14,324 nucleotides of DNA from Oscillospiraceae bacterium UBA6370 (GCA_002437735.1 DJRC01000080.1:6309-20632), one strand, 5' to 3'; counted from the first letter of the stretch, positions 6,270 to 13,573 are shown. The notes: generated from the sequence alone by a model not told the origin. Numbers and translations are program-made.

Positions 6270-9200
6270 ATGCCGTTTGCACACCTGCACGTTCATACGG
6301 AATACAGCCTTCTTGACGGCGCGTGCCGCATCAAGGGGCTGGCCAAGCGCGTCCGCGAGCTGGGGCAGACGGCGGTCGCCGTGACCGACCACGGCGTGAT
6401 GTACGGCGCGATCGACTTCTACCGCGCGTGCAAGGCCGAGGGCGTCAAGCCCATCATCGGCTGCGAGGTCTATGTCGCGCCCCGCACGCGCTTTGATAAG
6501 CAGCACGAATTTGACGCCGAGGCGCGCCACCTTGTCCTTCTCTGTGAGAACGAGGAGGGCTACCGCAACCTCTCCTACATGGTCTCCAAGGCGTTTACCG
6601 AGGGCTTCTACATCAAGCCGCGCATCGACCTCGAGCTGCTGCGCGAACGCTCCAGGGGACTCATCGCTCTCTCGGCGTGCCTTGCCGGCGAGATTCCCCG
6701 CCGGCTTCGCAACGGCGAGTACGACAATGCAAAGGCATATGCCTTGACACTCTCGGAGATATTCGGTCCCGACCACTTCTATCTTGAGCTTCAGAACCAC
6801 GGCATCCGCGATCAGGCGGTCGTGAACAAGGGCTTGCTGCGCATCCATGAGGAGACCGGCCTGCCGCTCGTCTGCACGAACGACGCGCACTATCTTACGA
6901 AGGCGGACGCCTACGCGCATGACGTGCTGCTGTGCATCCAGACGGGCAAGACTGTGGACGACGAGAACCGGATGCGCTACGAGCCGCAGAACTTCTACCT
7001 CCGCTCAACGGAGGAGATGGAGGCGCTTTTCGCCCAATACCCCGGCGCGATCGAAAACACGGGGAAGATCGCGGAGATGTGCAATTTGGAGTTCACCTTC
7101 GGCAAGTACCACCTGCCGGAATTCAAGGTGCCGGAGGGCTACACCTCGCTGACCTATTTCAAAAAGCTCTGCGCGGACGGCTTCGCCGAGCGCTACGGCG
7201 AGGGCACGGACAAGCAGCGCGCGCAGCTCGCATACGAGGAAAACATGATCGAGAAGATGGGCTTCGTCGATTACTTCCTCATCGTCTCCGACTTTGTGCG
7301 CTACGCCAAGAGCGTCGGTATCCCCGTCGGCCCGGGGCGCGGTAGCGCGGCGGGCAGCATCGTGAGCTACTGTTTGCATATCACGGACATCGAGCCGATG
7401 AAATACGGGCTTTTCTTTGAGCGCTTTCTGAACCCCGAACGCGTGTCCATGCCCGATATCGACATGGACTTCGGCGACACCCGCCGCGGCGAGGTCGTGG
7501 ACTACGTCCGCCGCAAGTACGGCGACGACCATGTGGCGCAGATCGTCACGTTCGGCACGATGGCGGCGCGCGGCGCGATCCGTGACGTGGGACGCGCGCT
7601 GAATATGACCTACGCCGACTGCGACGTGATCGCCAAGCTCGTGCCCGGCGGGCCGGGAAACCTGCACATCACGCTCGACGACGCGCTCAAGCTCTCGCGC
7701 GAGCTGCGCGAGAAGTACGAGAACGACGAGCAGGTGAAAAAACTCATCGACACGGCGCGCGCCCTCGAGGGAATGCCGCGCCACGCCTCGACGCACGCCG
7801 CCGGCGTGGTCATCACCAAGCGCCCCGTGGTCGATTACGTCCCGCTGGCGACGAACGACGACGCGGTGGTCTGCCAGTACGTCATGACGACGCTCGAGGA
7901 GCTGGGACTGCTCAAAATGGACTTCCTTGGTCTGCGCAACCTGACGGTGCTCGACGACGCGGTCAAGACAGTGCAGAAAACGCAGCCCGGCTTTAAGCTG
8001 GCGGACATTCCGGAGAACGATCCCGAGACCTATGAAATGCTCGCCGCAGGCAAGACCTCGGGCGTCTTTCAGCTCGAATCGAGCGGCATGACGGGCGTGT
8101 GCGTCAGCCTCAAGCCGCAGAACATCGAGGATATCACGGCGCTCATCGCGCTCTACCGCCCCGGCCCGATGGACTCCATTCCGAAGTTCATCGCCTGCAA
8201 GCACGACCCGAGCAAGGTGACGTACCTCATTCCGCAGCTCGAGCCAATCCTGTCGATCACCTACGGCTGCATCGTCTATCAGGAGCAGGTCATTCAGATC
8301 TTCCAGCAGCTCGCCGGCTACACGCTCGGGCAGGCGGATATGCTCCGGCGCGCCATGAGCAAGAAAAAGGTCAAGGACATTGAAAAGGAGCGCGGCGCGT
8401 TCCTCCACGGCGACCCGAGCCGGAACATCAAGGGCTGCATCGCAAACGGGATCAGCGAGAGCGCCGCGCAGGCGATCTACGACGATATCTACGCCTTCGC
8501 GAACTACGCCTTCAACAAGGCGCACGCCGCGGCCTACGCGGTCATCGCGTACCAGACGGCGTATTTCAAGTGCCATTTTCCGAAGGAATATATGGCGGCG
8601 CTGCTCACGAGCGTGCTGGACAGCAGCGAGAAGATCGCGGAATACATCGGCGAGTGCCGCGAGTGCGCCATCGCGCTCCTGCCGCCGGACGTCAACCGTT
8701 CGAGCGACCGCTTCACGGTCGAGCCGGAGGGCATCCGCTTCGGCCTTGTCGCCATCAAAAACATCGGGCGCGGGCTGATCGCCCGCATGATGCGTGAGCG
8801 CGAGGTCAACGGTCCCTTTGCGGATTTTCAGGATTTCTGCATCCGCATGGACGGCAGCGATATGAACAAGCGCGCGGTGGAAAATCTCATCCGCGCGGGC
8901 GCGTTCGACTCGATGGGCGTGCATCGCTCGCAGCTCATCGCCGTCTACGAAAAGGTCATGGACGGCATCTCAAACGGCAACCGCGTGAACATCGAGGGGC
9001 AGATGGACTTCTTCGGCATGGGCGGCGGCGCCGCGCAGCGCGAGCCGCTGCATCTGCCGGACATTCCGGAATTTTCCGCGCAGGAGTTGATGGCGATGGA
9101 GAAGGAGACCACCGGCCTCTATCTCTCCGGCCACCCGATGGACGCTTACCGGGAGCTGTCCCGTCAGCTCGGCGCCGCGCCGATCGGCCGCATCCTGGAG

Positions 9201-9740
9201 GATTTCGCGCAGGAGACCGGACCGACGAGCTTTGCCGACGGTCAGAAGCTGAGCATTGCGGGCGTCGTGACCTCGAGCAAGGTCAAAATGACGCGCAGCA
9301 ATACGCTCATGGCCTACGTCACGGTCGAGGACAGCACGGGCGCGATGGAAATGCTCTGCTTCGCCCGCACGCTGGAGACGAGCGGCAGCTACCTCAAGGA
9401 GGGGCAGACGATTTTGGCCTCGGGCCGCTTGAGCGTGCGCGACGAGAAGGCCCCGCAGCTCATGTGCGATGCGGCGCGTCCGCTCGACGGGAGCACACCC
9501 GATGTGTCCGCAGGGGCGGCGGGGGAGAAGCGGCAGACGCTTTATCTGCGCCTGCCGTCGATGGACAGCCATGAAATGACGCAGTTCCGCCGCATCGTCT
9601 ATCTCTTCGAGGGCAAGGAGCCGGTGCGCATCCGGCTTATCGACAGCGGCAAGCTCATCGGCACGACCGCGGCGCTGCATCCGGCCTTTGTCCGCGCGAT
9701 GCGCGAGCTGCTCGGCGACGAGAATGTTGTGCTGAAATAA
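6270..9740 (+). CDS. dnaE: DNA polymerase III alpha subunit, DnaE type
   Basis: The 1156-residue DnaE-type replicative polymerase. In Firmicutes it usually extends RNA primers before handing over to PolC; PolC is not in this window. The N-terminal PHP domain is intact, with HLHVHTEYSLLDG (5-17), VTDHGVMYG (38-46), CEVY (65-68) and TNDAHYL. The polymerase core contains GPGRGSAAGSIVSY. Two catalytic aspartates lie in PDIDMDFGD (most likely D398 and D400), and the third is D551 in KMDFLGLRN. MPRHASTHAAGVVI and the fingers segment YQEQVIQI also fit. After a helix-hairpin-helix region, an OB fold (about residues 990-1065, with IAGVVTSSKVKMTRSN and ALMAY-like strands) completes the protein. The start has GAGAGG eight bases upstream. 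The length is normal for the family and no disruption was seen. Confidence 0.98.
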   Translation: MPFAHLHVHTEYSLLDGACRIKGLAKRVRELGQTAVAVTDHGVMYGAIDFYRACKAEGVKPIIGCEVYVAPRTRFDKQHEFDAEARHLVLLCENEEGYRNLSYMVSKAFTEGFYIKPRIDLELLRERSRGLIALSACLAGEIPRRLRNGEYDNAKAYALTLSEIFGPDHFYLELQNHGIRDQAVVNKGLLRIHEETGLPLVCTNDAHYLTKADAYAHDVLLCIQTGKTVDDENRMRYEPQNFYLRSTEEMEALFAQYPGAIENTGKIAEMCNLEFTFGKYHLPEFKVPEGYTSLTYFKKLCADGFAERYGEGTDKQRAQLAYEENMIEKMGFVDYFLIVSDFVRYAKSVGIPVGPGRGSAAGSIVSYCLHITDIEPMKYGLFFERFLNPERVSMPDIDMDFGDTRRGEVVDYVRRKYGDDHVAQIVTFGTMAARGAIRDVGRALNMTYADCDVIAKLVPGGPGNLHITLDDALKLSRELREKYENDEQVKKLIDTARALEGMPRHASTHAAGVVITKRPVVDYVPLATNDDAVVCQYVMTTLEELGLLKMDFLGLRNLTVLDDAVKTVQKTQPGFKLADIPENDPETYEMLAAGKTSGVFQLESSGMTGVCVSLKPQNIEDITALIALYRPGPMDSIPKFIACKHDPSKVTYLIPQLEPILSITYGCIVYQEQVIQIFQQLAGYTLGQADMLRRAMSKKKVKDIEKERGAFLHGDPSRNIKGCIANGISESAAQAIYDDIYAFANYAFNKAHAAAYAVIAYQTAYFKCHFPKEYMAALLTSVLDSSEKIAEYIGECRECAIALLPPDVNRSSDRFTVEPEGIRFGLVAIKNIGRGLIARMMREREVNGPFADFQDFCIRMDGSDMNKRAVENLIRAGAFDSMGVHRSQLIAVYEKVMDGISNGNRVNIEGQMDFFGMGGGAAQREPLHLPDIPEFSAQELMAMEKETTGLYLSGHPMDAYRELSRQLGAAPIGRILEDFAQETGPTSFADGQKLSIAGVVTSSKVKMTRSNTLMAYVTVEDSTGAMEMLCFARTLETSGSYLKEGQTILASGRLSVRDEKAPQLMCDAARPLDGSTPDVSAGAAGEKRQTLYLRLPSMDSHEMTQFRRIVYLFEGKEPVRIRLIDSGKLIGTTAALHPAFVRAMRELLGDENVVLK

Positions 9741-9757
9741 AAGGAGACGAAATTTCC

Positions 9758-10204
9758 ATGCGTTTGCAAAGCGCGATCTTTACTCTGCCCGACGCCCTGC
9801 TGGACGGCGGCGCCCTGCGCCCAGGCGCGGACAAGGTGCTCTCCATTCTGAGAATGGAGAGCGTGTGGCTCTACGCCGTCACGGCGCTCGACCGCGCCGA
9901 ATCGCAGGCGCTGCTGCGTGCGGCGGGGATCGAGGGAGACTTCCGCGGCCTTTTGACCGAGCGCGAGGCGCTCTGCGCCGTTTGCAGCGGGACGATGCTG
10001 GAAAAGGCGATGCGGCGGCTGCGGTCGCAGAAGGCGGATACCGTGGTCTTTACCGGTACGCTCGTGGGCGTGGAGACGGCGAAGAAGGCGGGCTTCCGCG
10101 CGGTCGCCGTCGGCGGCGCGGCGGAGGGGGACGAGTGGCGGCAGATGTGCGCCCTCGCCGACTACGAGCTGCCGCACTACGAGGACTGGCTCAGACTGGA
10201 GTAA
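9758..10204 (+). CDS. HAD-like protein with degenerate active site
   Basis: A 148-residue protein resembling the haloacid dehalogenase phosphatase fold without a proper cap. The first strand reads AIFTLPDALLD (6-16), which aligns with the HAD motif I pattern IFDLDGTLLD but lacks both aspartates (T9 and P11 instead). VTALDR (41-46) can be motif II, keeping the threonine. The motif III lysine is not evident. The segment VVFTGTLVGVETAKKAGF (96-113) matches motif IV, but the aspartate is a glycine (G100). The end AVAVGG, then ADYEL, is like the HAD strand order. I infer a catalytically inactive or repurposed HAD protein; the fold assignment rests on motif spacing only. It has AAGGAGA ten bases upstream, follows dnaE by 17 bases and ends the operon before a strong terminator. 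pfkA is a common dnaE neighbour in Clostridia and is not here. Confidence 0.72.
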   Translation: MRLQSAIFTLPDALLDGGALRPGADKVLSILRMESVWLYAVTALDRAESQALLRAAGIEGDFRGLLTEREALCAVCSGTMLEKAMRRLRSQKADTVVFTGTLVGVETAKKAGFRAVAVGGAAEGDEWRQMCALADYELPHYEDWLRLE

Positions 10205-10217
10205 AACGGCATACGAG

Positions 10218-10246
10218 AAAAGGAGGACGGCAGCGTCCTCCTTTTT
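10218..10246. terminator. Bidirectional terminator closing the hprK-dnaE operon
   Basis: A perfect 12-bp stem AAAAGGAGGACG (10218-10229) with CGTCCTCCTTTT (10234-10245) has a GCAG loop and a five-T tail (10242-10246). It lies between two convergent stop codons (10204 and 10253) and carries an A run on the left arm, so it can serve both strands. Confidence 0.92.
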
Positions 10247-10252
10247 CGATCC

Positions 10253-10798
10253 TTATTCCTTTTTCTCCTCCGGCGCTTCAAAGAGCGCGTTGATCACGCT
10301 CGCGTAAAGCTGCTCGGTGTTCTTCCGGAAACGGTCGGCAAGGTCCTTTGCCATGACCTCCTTGGGCACCATCAGCTCCATCTTCAAAAGCGGGCTGTCC
10401 TGCTCGTCGCAGAAGGCGAGGGAGACGGTGTAGGTGCCGTTGGGGCGCGGCGTGATCTCGGAGCGGATCTGCGCACGGCGGCGCAGCTTCTGATTGAACA
10501 CGGTGATGTTCTTGTCCGCCGCGAGGCGCACGGAGTAGGGAAGGCTCGATTCGCAGATCTGCCCGTTGCGCAGCCCCTTTTCCGTGATGGCATAGAGTCC
10601 GTCCTCCGAGAGCGTGAGGTGCCCGGAGGTGACGAGGTCATTTAGGCACTCCGAGAAATCGAAGAAGTCCACGCCGTCGTCGATCATCGCAAGCTCCTGC
10701 ATGGCCTCAAACGGCACCGGCTCGATGAGCCGCGAGGCGATGTAGAGAAGAAGAAATTTGATCTCGAGCTTATCCTGAATGAAGCCCATGCGCGCCAT
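10253..10798 (-). CDS. DUF4364 family protein, probable winged-helix
   Basis: A 181-residue protein that I recognise as the DUF4364 type, widespread in Clostridia and of unknown function. The N-terminal half looks like a winged helix: FLLLYIASRL, then the helix around FDFSECLNDLVTSGHL, then the wing EDGLYAITEKGLRNG. The C-terminal half is a beta-rich region (TYTVSLAFCDEQDSP, LKMELMVP) ending in the acidic-basic tail EAPEEKKE. A transcription-factor role is inferred from the fold only. The frame is open upstream to 11056, but the start at 10796-10798 has AGGAGGG seven bases ahead and its own promoter, and the upstream extension would run through the promoter and coding region of the divergent gene. 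A second ATG three codons in (10787-10789) is less well placed. It faces away from the cysteine-rich gene. Confidence 0.85.
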   Translation of the reverse strand: MARMGFIQDKLEIKFLLLYIASRLIEPVPFEAMQELAMIDDGVDFFDFSECLNDLVTSGHLTLSEDGLYAITEKGLRNGQICESSLPYSVRLAADKNITVFNQKLRRRAQIRSEITPRPNGTYTVSLAFCDEQDSPLLKMELMVPKEVMAKDLADRFRKNTEQLYASVINALFEAPEEKKE

Positions 10799-10828
10799 AG
10801 GGCAGCCCTCCTGTCCGATATTTTCCTT

Positions 10829-10857
10829 ATTATAGCGCGTTTCCTTAAATTTGTATA
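10829..10857 (-). promoter_or_regulatory. Housekeeping promoter of the DUF4364 gene
   Basis: On the minus strand, TATAAT (10829-10834, perfect match) lies 17 bases downstream of TATACA (10852-10857, four of six matches to TTGACA). The predicted transcript starts shortly before the ribosome binding site. Confidence 0.65.
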
Positions 10858-10868
10858 GTGGATTTTTC

Positions 10869-10894
10869 ACCATTCCCGCCACCCGGCATAGACT
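10869..10894 (+). promoter_or_regulatory. Candidate sporulation (sigma-K/E-like) promoter of the cysteine-rich gene
   Basis: AC at 10869-10870, a 16-base spacer and CATAGACT at 10887-10894 fit the AC-N16/17-CATANNNT pattern described for sigma-K and partly for sigma-E. No TATAAT-like hexamer with good spacing was found on this strand. The motif is short, so the call rests on position and on the coat-like character of the gene. Confidence 0.45.
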
Positions 10895-10898
10895 GGAC

Positions 10899-10919
10899 TG
10901 AAAGAAAGCCAATCTTTCA
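10899..10919 (+). repeat. Inverted repeat at the predicted transcription start
   Basis: TGAAAGA (10899-10905) and TCTTTCA (10913-10919) are perfect inverted copies around a 7-base AAGCCAA loop. They sit where transcription from CATAGACT would begin. They could form a 5' hairpin in the mRNA or be an operator. Confidence 0.5.
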
Positions 10920-10946
10920 TCAGTACTTAGATCAGGAGGTATTTCC

Positions 10947-11801
10947 ATGGCTGAAAAAGTGACCGCAGGTCCGATCACGAGCGCCAACGGCGTGCGCGAA
11001 GCGGTCTGTATCCATACGAAAAAGATCTTCTCATCCTGCAAGGATAAGGACTGCATCGAGGACCTGACCTTTTACCCCACGGCGACGGCCCAGAGCGTCA
11101 TCGACGCCTCACAGAGCATCCGCGGCGGCCGCGTGGAGCTGCTGCACGTCGGTGTGGATGTGGAGCCGGTGAGCTTTAACCGCGGCTTCTTCACGGTCGA
11201 TATGCGCTTTTACTATCGCGTGATCCTGCAGGCGGTGAACAACGGGATGCGCGCGACGGAGATCGAGGGCCTTGCGACCTTCGACAAGCGCGTGATGCTC
11301 TTCGGCGGCGAGAGCCGCGCGAAGGTGTTTTCCTCGTACCCCGTGCCCGGCGGCGCGGACTATCCCATCGACCTCACGGCAAACCTGCCGACCGCCGTGG
11401 TCACGGCTGTCGACCCGCTGCTGCTGTGCGCGCGCATTGTCGACTGCTCCTGCGGGAACTGCTGCGACTGCACAGCGGTCACGGGCGTGCCCGCGGGCAT
11501 TGCTGAGGCCTTCGACGAGCCCATTCTCTTCGAGCCGCAGACCAGGCGCGTGTGCATCTCCATCGGACAGTTCTCCATCGTGCGGCTCGAGCGCGGTACG
11601 CAGCTGCTCATTCCGGTGTTCGACTACTGCATCCCGAGCGGCAGCTGCCAGCCGGTCGGCAGCATTTCGTGCAGCTCCTGCGACGATCCCTGCGAGATGT
11701 TCGAGAGCGTCAGCTTCCCGGTGGACGATTTCTTCCCCACCGGCATCGCAGAGGGCGGCGCGGACACGCCGACGAACTGCTGCAGCTGCGGCGGCAAATA
11801 A
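10947..11801 (+). CDS. Cysteine-rich conserved clostridial protein, possible spore component
   Basis: A 284-residue protein that I recognise only as a conserved hypothetical of Clostridia; no enzyme motif is visible. It has 18 cysteines, 15 of them after residue 160. These cluster as C167/C169/C172/C173/C175, C242/C245/C249 and C278/C279/C281, and the protein ends in CCSCGGK. The N-terminal half is cysteine-poor and beta-rich, with VEPVSFNRGFFTVDMRFYY (72-90) and GLATFDKRVMLFG (108-120). There is no signal peptide or membrane segment. Clustered cysteines could bind metal or form crosslinks, as in spore coat proteins; this is inference from composition, the sporulation-like promoter and the adjacent spoIIIA operon. 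The start has AGGAGGT (10934-10940) six bases upstream. The gene is monocistronic, closed by a strong terminator. Confidence 0.85.
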   Translation: MAEKVTAGPITSANGVREAVCIHTKKIFSSCKDKDCIEDLTFYPTATAQSVIDASQSIRGGRVELLHVGVDVEPVSFNRGFFTVDMRFYYRVILQAVNNGMRATEIEGLATFDKRVMLFGGESRAKVFSSYPVPGGADYPIDLTANLPTAVVTAVDPLLLCARIVDCSCGNCCDCTAVTGVPAGIAEAFDEPILFEPQTRRVCISIGQFSIVRLERGTQLLIPVFDYCIPSGSCQPVGSISCSSCDDPCEMFESVSFPVDDFFPTGIAEGGADTPTNCCSCGGK

Positions 11802-11815
11802 AAGCTACGAACGCG

Positions 11816-11842
11816 AAGCGGCGGGGTCTCCCGCCGCTTTTT
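11816..11842 (+). terminator. Rho-independent terminator after the cysteine-rich gene
   Basis: A perfect 10-bp GC-rich stem AAGCGGCGGG (11816-11825) with CCCGCCGCTT (11830-11839) has a GTCT loop and a five-T tail (11838-11842). It isolates the cysteine-rich gene from the spoIIIA operon. Confidence 0.92.
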
Positions 11843-11870
11843 CCTTCATCCTCTTTTTTTAGGCGAACAG

Positions 11871-11899
11871 GCATGACCTGTCCGTTTCTCGCATAGAGT
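11871..11899 (+). promoter_or_regulatory. Candidate sigma-E-like promoter of the spoIIIA operon
   Basis: CATAGAGT at 11892-11899 fits the CATANNNT -10 element of mother-cell sigma factors, and GCATGAC at 11871-11877 is a plausible -35 at 14 bases spacing. spoIIIA is a sigma-E operon in Bacillus subtilis, which supports the reading. The leader to the spoIIIAA start would be about 24 bases. Confidence 0.5.
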
Positions 11900-11929
11900 G
11901 GGGTATCTGACGGACAAGGGGGAGGGCGC

Positions 11930-12859
11930 ATGAACGAAGCAAAGGCCATTGCGCGCTGCGAGGAGGCGGCGGCCCTGCTGCCGCCTCGGTTCCGACGCGC
12001 GGCACTGCAAATGCCGGACCATCGCAAGCGATACACGGAGGAGTTCCGCCTGCGTGCCGGACAGCCTCCCGCCGCCCTGCTGCCCGAGGGCGAGGTCACG
12101 CTGCCGTACTTCGGCGCGGACAGCCGCGTGACGCCGCGCGATCTCGCGCAGATGGTGGATGCGGTGACGGACTACTCGCGCTATGCCTGCACGGAGACGC
12201 TGCGGCAGGGCTTTTTGTGCCTGCACGGCGGCTTCCGGCTCGGCGTGTGCGGAACGGCGGTGCTGCGGCACGGCGCGGTCACAAGCCTGCGGGACATCTC
12301 CTCGCTCTCGCTGCGCATCGTCACCGAGCGGATCGGCTTAGCCGAGCCGACGGCAGACAGCCTGTTCCGCGCGGAAGCCTTCCAGAGCACGCTTCTGCTC
12401 TCGCCGCCCGGCGGCGGCAAGACGACGCTCCTGCGCGACCTCATCCGCACACTCTCGCTCGGAAGCGAGGACCGCGCGGCGCTGCGCGTCGCGGTGGTGG
12501 ACGAGCGCGGAGAGATCGCCGTCTGCGCCGGAGGGGAGGCGCAGATGGCGTTGGGGACGCACACGGACGTGCTCACGCTCTGTCCCAAGGCGCAGGGCAT
12601 CGGCATGGTGCTGCGGGCGATGAACCCGCAGGTCATCGCGGTCGATGAGATCACGGCGGCCGAGGACATTGCGGCAATGGCGCACGCCGCCAACTGCGGC
12701 GCGGCTCTGCTCGCGACGATGCACGCGTCAAGCCTTGACGAGCTTCGCCAAAAGCCGCTCTGGCCGCTGCTGCGCGATTCCGGCGTGTTCCGGCGCGCCA
12801 TCGTCATCGAAGGCACAGGCGAGGCACGCCAATACCGCGTGGAGGAGCTGACGCCATGA
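11930..12859 (+). CDS. spoIIIAA: Stage III sporulation protein AA, ATPase
   Basis: A 309-residue ATPase of the SpoIIIA-SpoIIQ channel that links mother cell and forespore after engulfment and keeps late forespore gene expression active. It is related to the ATPases of type II/IV secretion systems. Walker A PPGGGKTT is at 159-166, DERGEI at 191-196, Walker B VIAVDEI at 235-241 and TMHAS at 263-267. The N-terminal part includes EEFRLRAGQPP (37-47) and GFRLGVCGTA (101-110), both typical of SpoIIIAA. The start has GGGGGAGG just upstream and follows a sporulation-like promoter. It overlaps spoIIIAB by four bases (ATGA, 12856-12859), implying coupled translation. The product is expected at the mother-cell face of the outer forespore membrane. 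Confidence 0.97.
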   Translation: MNEAKAIARCEEAAALLPPRFRRAALQMPDHRKRYTEEFRLRAGQPPAALLPEGEVTLPYFGADSRVTPRDLAQMVDAVTDYSRYACTETLRQGFLCLHGGFRLGVCGTAVLRHGAVTSLRDISSLSLRIVTERIGLAEPTADSLFRAEAFQSTLLLSPPGGGKTTLLRDLIRTLSLGSEDRAALRVAVVDERGEIAVCAGGEAQMALGTHTDVLTLCPKAQGIGMVLRAMNPQVIAVDEITAAEDIAAMAHAANCGAALLATMHASSLDELRQKPLWPLLRDSGVFRRAIVIEGTGEARQYRVEELTP

Positions 12860-13344
12860 AGCTGCTCGGAGCCGTCCTGATCCTCTGCGGCGCGGCGCTC
12901 CAATGCCATGCGCTGCTCGGCGCACGGAAGCAGGAGCGCGCCGCCTTACGGGAGCTATCCTCCGCGCTGGAGGGCTTGGAACGCGGGATACGCACATCTC
13001 TCTCACCGCTGCCGCGGCTGCTCGGGCAGCGCGGCGCGGGAAAGTACGCCGACGCCTTCTTCGCCGACGTGCTCGCGCAGCTGGAGAACGGAACGCCGCT
13101 GCCGGACGGCTGGCGCAAGGCCGCCGCTCGAACGCCGCTCGGCAAGCGGGAGCAGGCTGTGCTATCCGGTTTTGCCGACGCGCTCGGCGGGGAGGAGGAC
13201 GCGGTGCTCCGCGCCCTGCGCACGGCGGCGCAGGCGCTGCGCGGCACGCTCTCGGAGCGGGAGCGGCAAAGTGCGCGGGATACCCGGCTCGTGACGACGC
13301 TCTGCTTCAGCCTGAGTCTCCTTGTCACGATTCTACTTATCTGA
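12856..13344 (+). CDS. spoIIIAB: Stage III sporulation protein AB
   Basis: A 162-residue member of the SpoIIIAB family, structurally related to the inner membrane GspF-like components of secretion systems. A hydrophobic N-terminal segment (residues 1-22) anchors it, and a second one at the C-terminus (about 145-162, LVTTLCFSLSLLVTILLI) gives the two-segment layout of the family. The middle is helical and charged, with ALRELSSALEGLERGI (30-45) matching the usual LR.LxxALxxLExEI pattern and ERERQSARDTRL before the second segment. A cysteine at residue 11 is not in a proper lipobox, so it is not called a lipoprotein. The start overlaps the spoIIIAA stop. A 31-base gap separates it from spoIIIAC. 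Confidence 0.92.
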   Translation: MKLLGAVLILCGAALQCHALLGARKQERAALRELSSALEGLERGIRTSLSPLPRLLGQRGAGKYADAFFADVLAQLENGTPLPDGWRKAAARTPLGKREQAVLSGFADALGGEEDAVLRALRTAAQALRGTLSERERQSARDTRLVTTLCFSLSLLVTILLI

Positions 13345-13375
13345 ACAGGAAAAACACTTTACACAGGAGATCGCT

Positions 13376-13570
13376 ATGGACATTGATCTGGTATTCAAGA
13401 TCGCCGCCATCGGCATCGTGGTCGCAGTGCTCAATCAGCTGCTCGTGCGCTCGGACCGGCCCGATCAGGCGATGCTCGTGAGCCTCGCGGGGCTGGTGAC
13501 GACGATGATGCTGCTCGTGCGGGAGATCAGCTCGCTCTTTGAGCTGGTCAAAACGCTCTTCGGGTTCTGA
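13376..13570 (+). CDS. spoIIIAC: Stage III sporulation protein AC
   Basis: A 64-residue membrane protein of the SpoIIIA complex. It has two hydrophobic segments (about 6-24 and 32-47) separated by the polar RSDRPDQ loop, and it ends in REISSLFELVKTLFGF, the conserved tail of SpoIIIAC. The length matches the family (about 65). The ATG at 13376 was chosen because AGGAGA (13365-13370) lies just ahead and the product then starts MDIDLVFKIAAIG, as in homologues; an earlier in-frame ATG at 13322 overlaps spoIIIAB and lacks a ribosome binding site. SpoIIIAC and AD are small multi-pass partners in the channel base. Confidence 0.95.
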   Translation: MDIDLVFKIAAIGIVVAVLNQLLVRSDRPDQAMLVSLAGLVTTMMLLVREISSLFELVKTLFGF

Positions 13571-13573
13571 GCG

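Noticed and set aside
6732..6745. Perfect 14-bp palindrome AAGGCATATGCCTT inside dnaE
   Set aside because: It is a single copy within a coding region with normal protein sequence, has no partner site in the window and may be chance.
6744..6772. TTGACA inside dnaE as a possible internal promoter
   Set aside because: The hexamer is a perfect -35 but there is no -10-like sequence at 16-18 bases spacing (TCCCGA is found at 17).
7005..8924. A 639-codon open frame on the minus strand inside dnaE, and a similar 432-codon one at 5622-6920
   Set aside because: They lie opposite intact whiA/dnaE codons and arise from the high G/C third positions. Their translations are rich in Arg/His/Ala/Asp with no recognisable domain and no ribosome binding site.
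10799..11056. N-terminal extension of the DUF4364 gene
   Set aside because: It crosses a good promoter and the 5' end of the divergent cysteine-rich gene, and the ATG at 10798 has a strong ribosome binding site.
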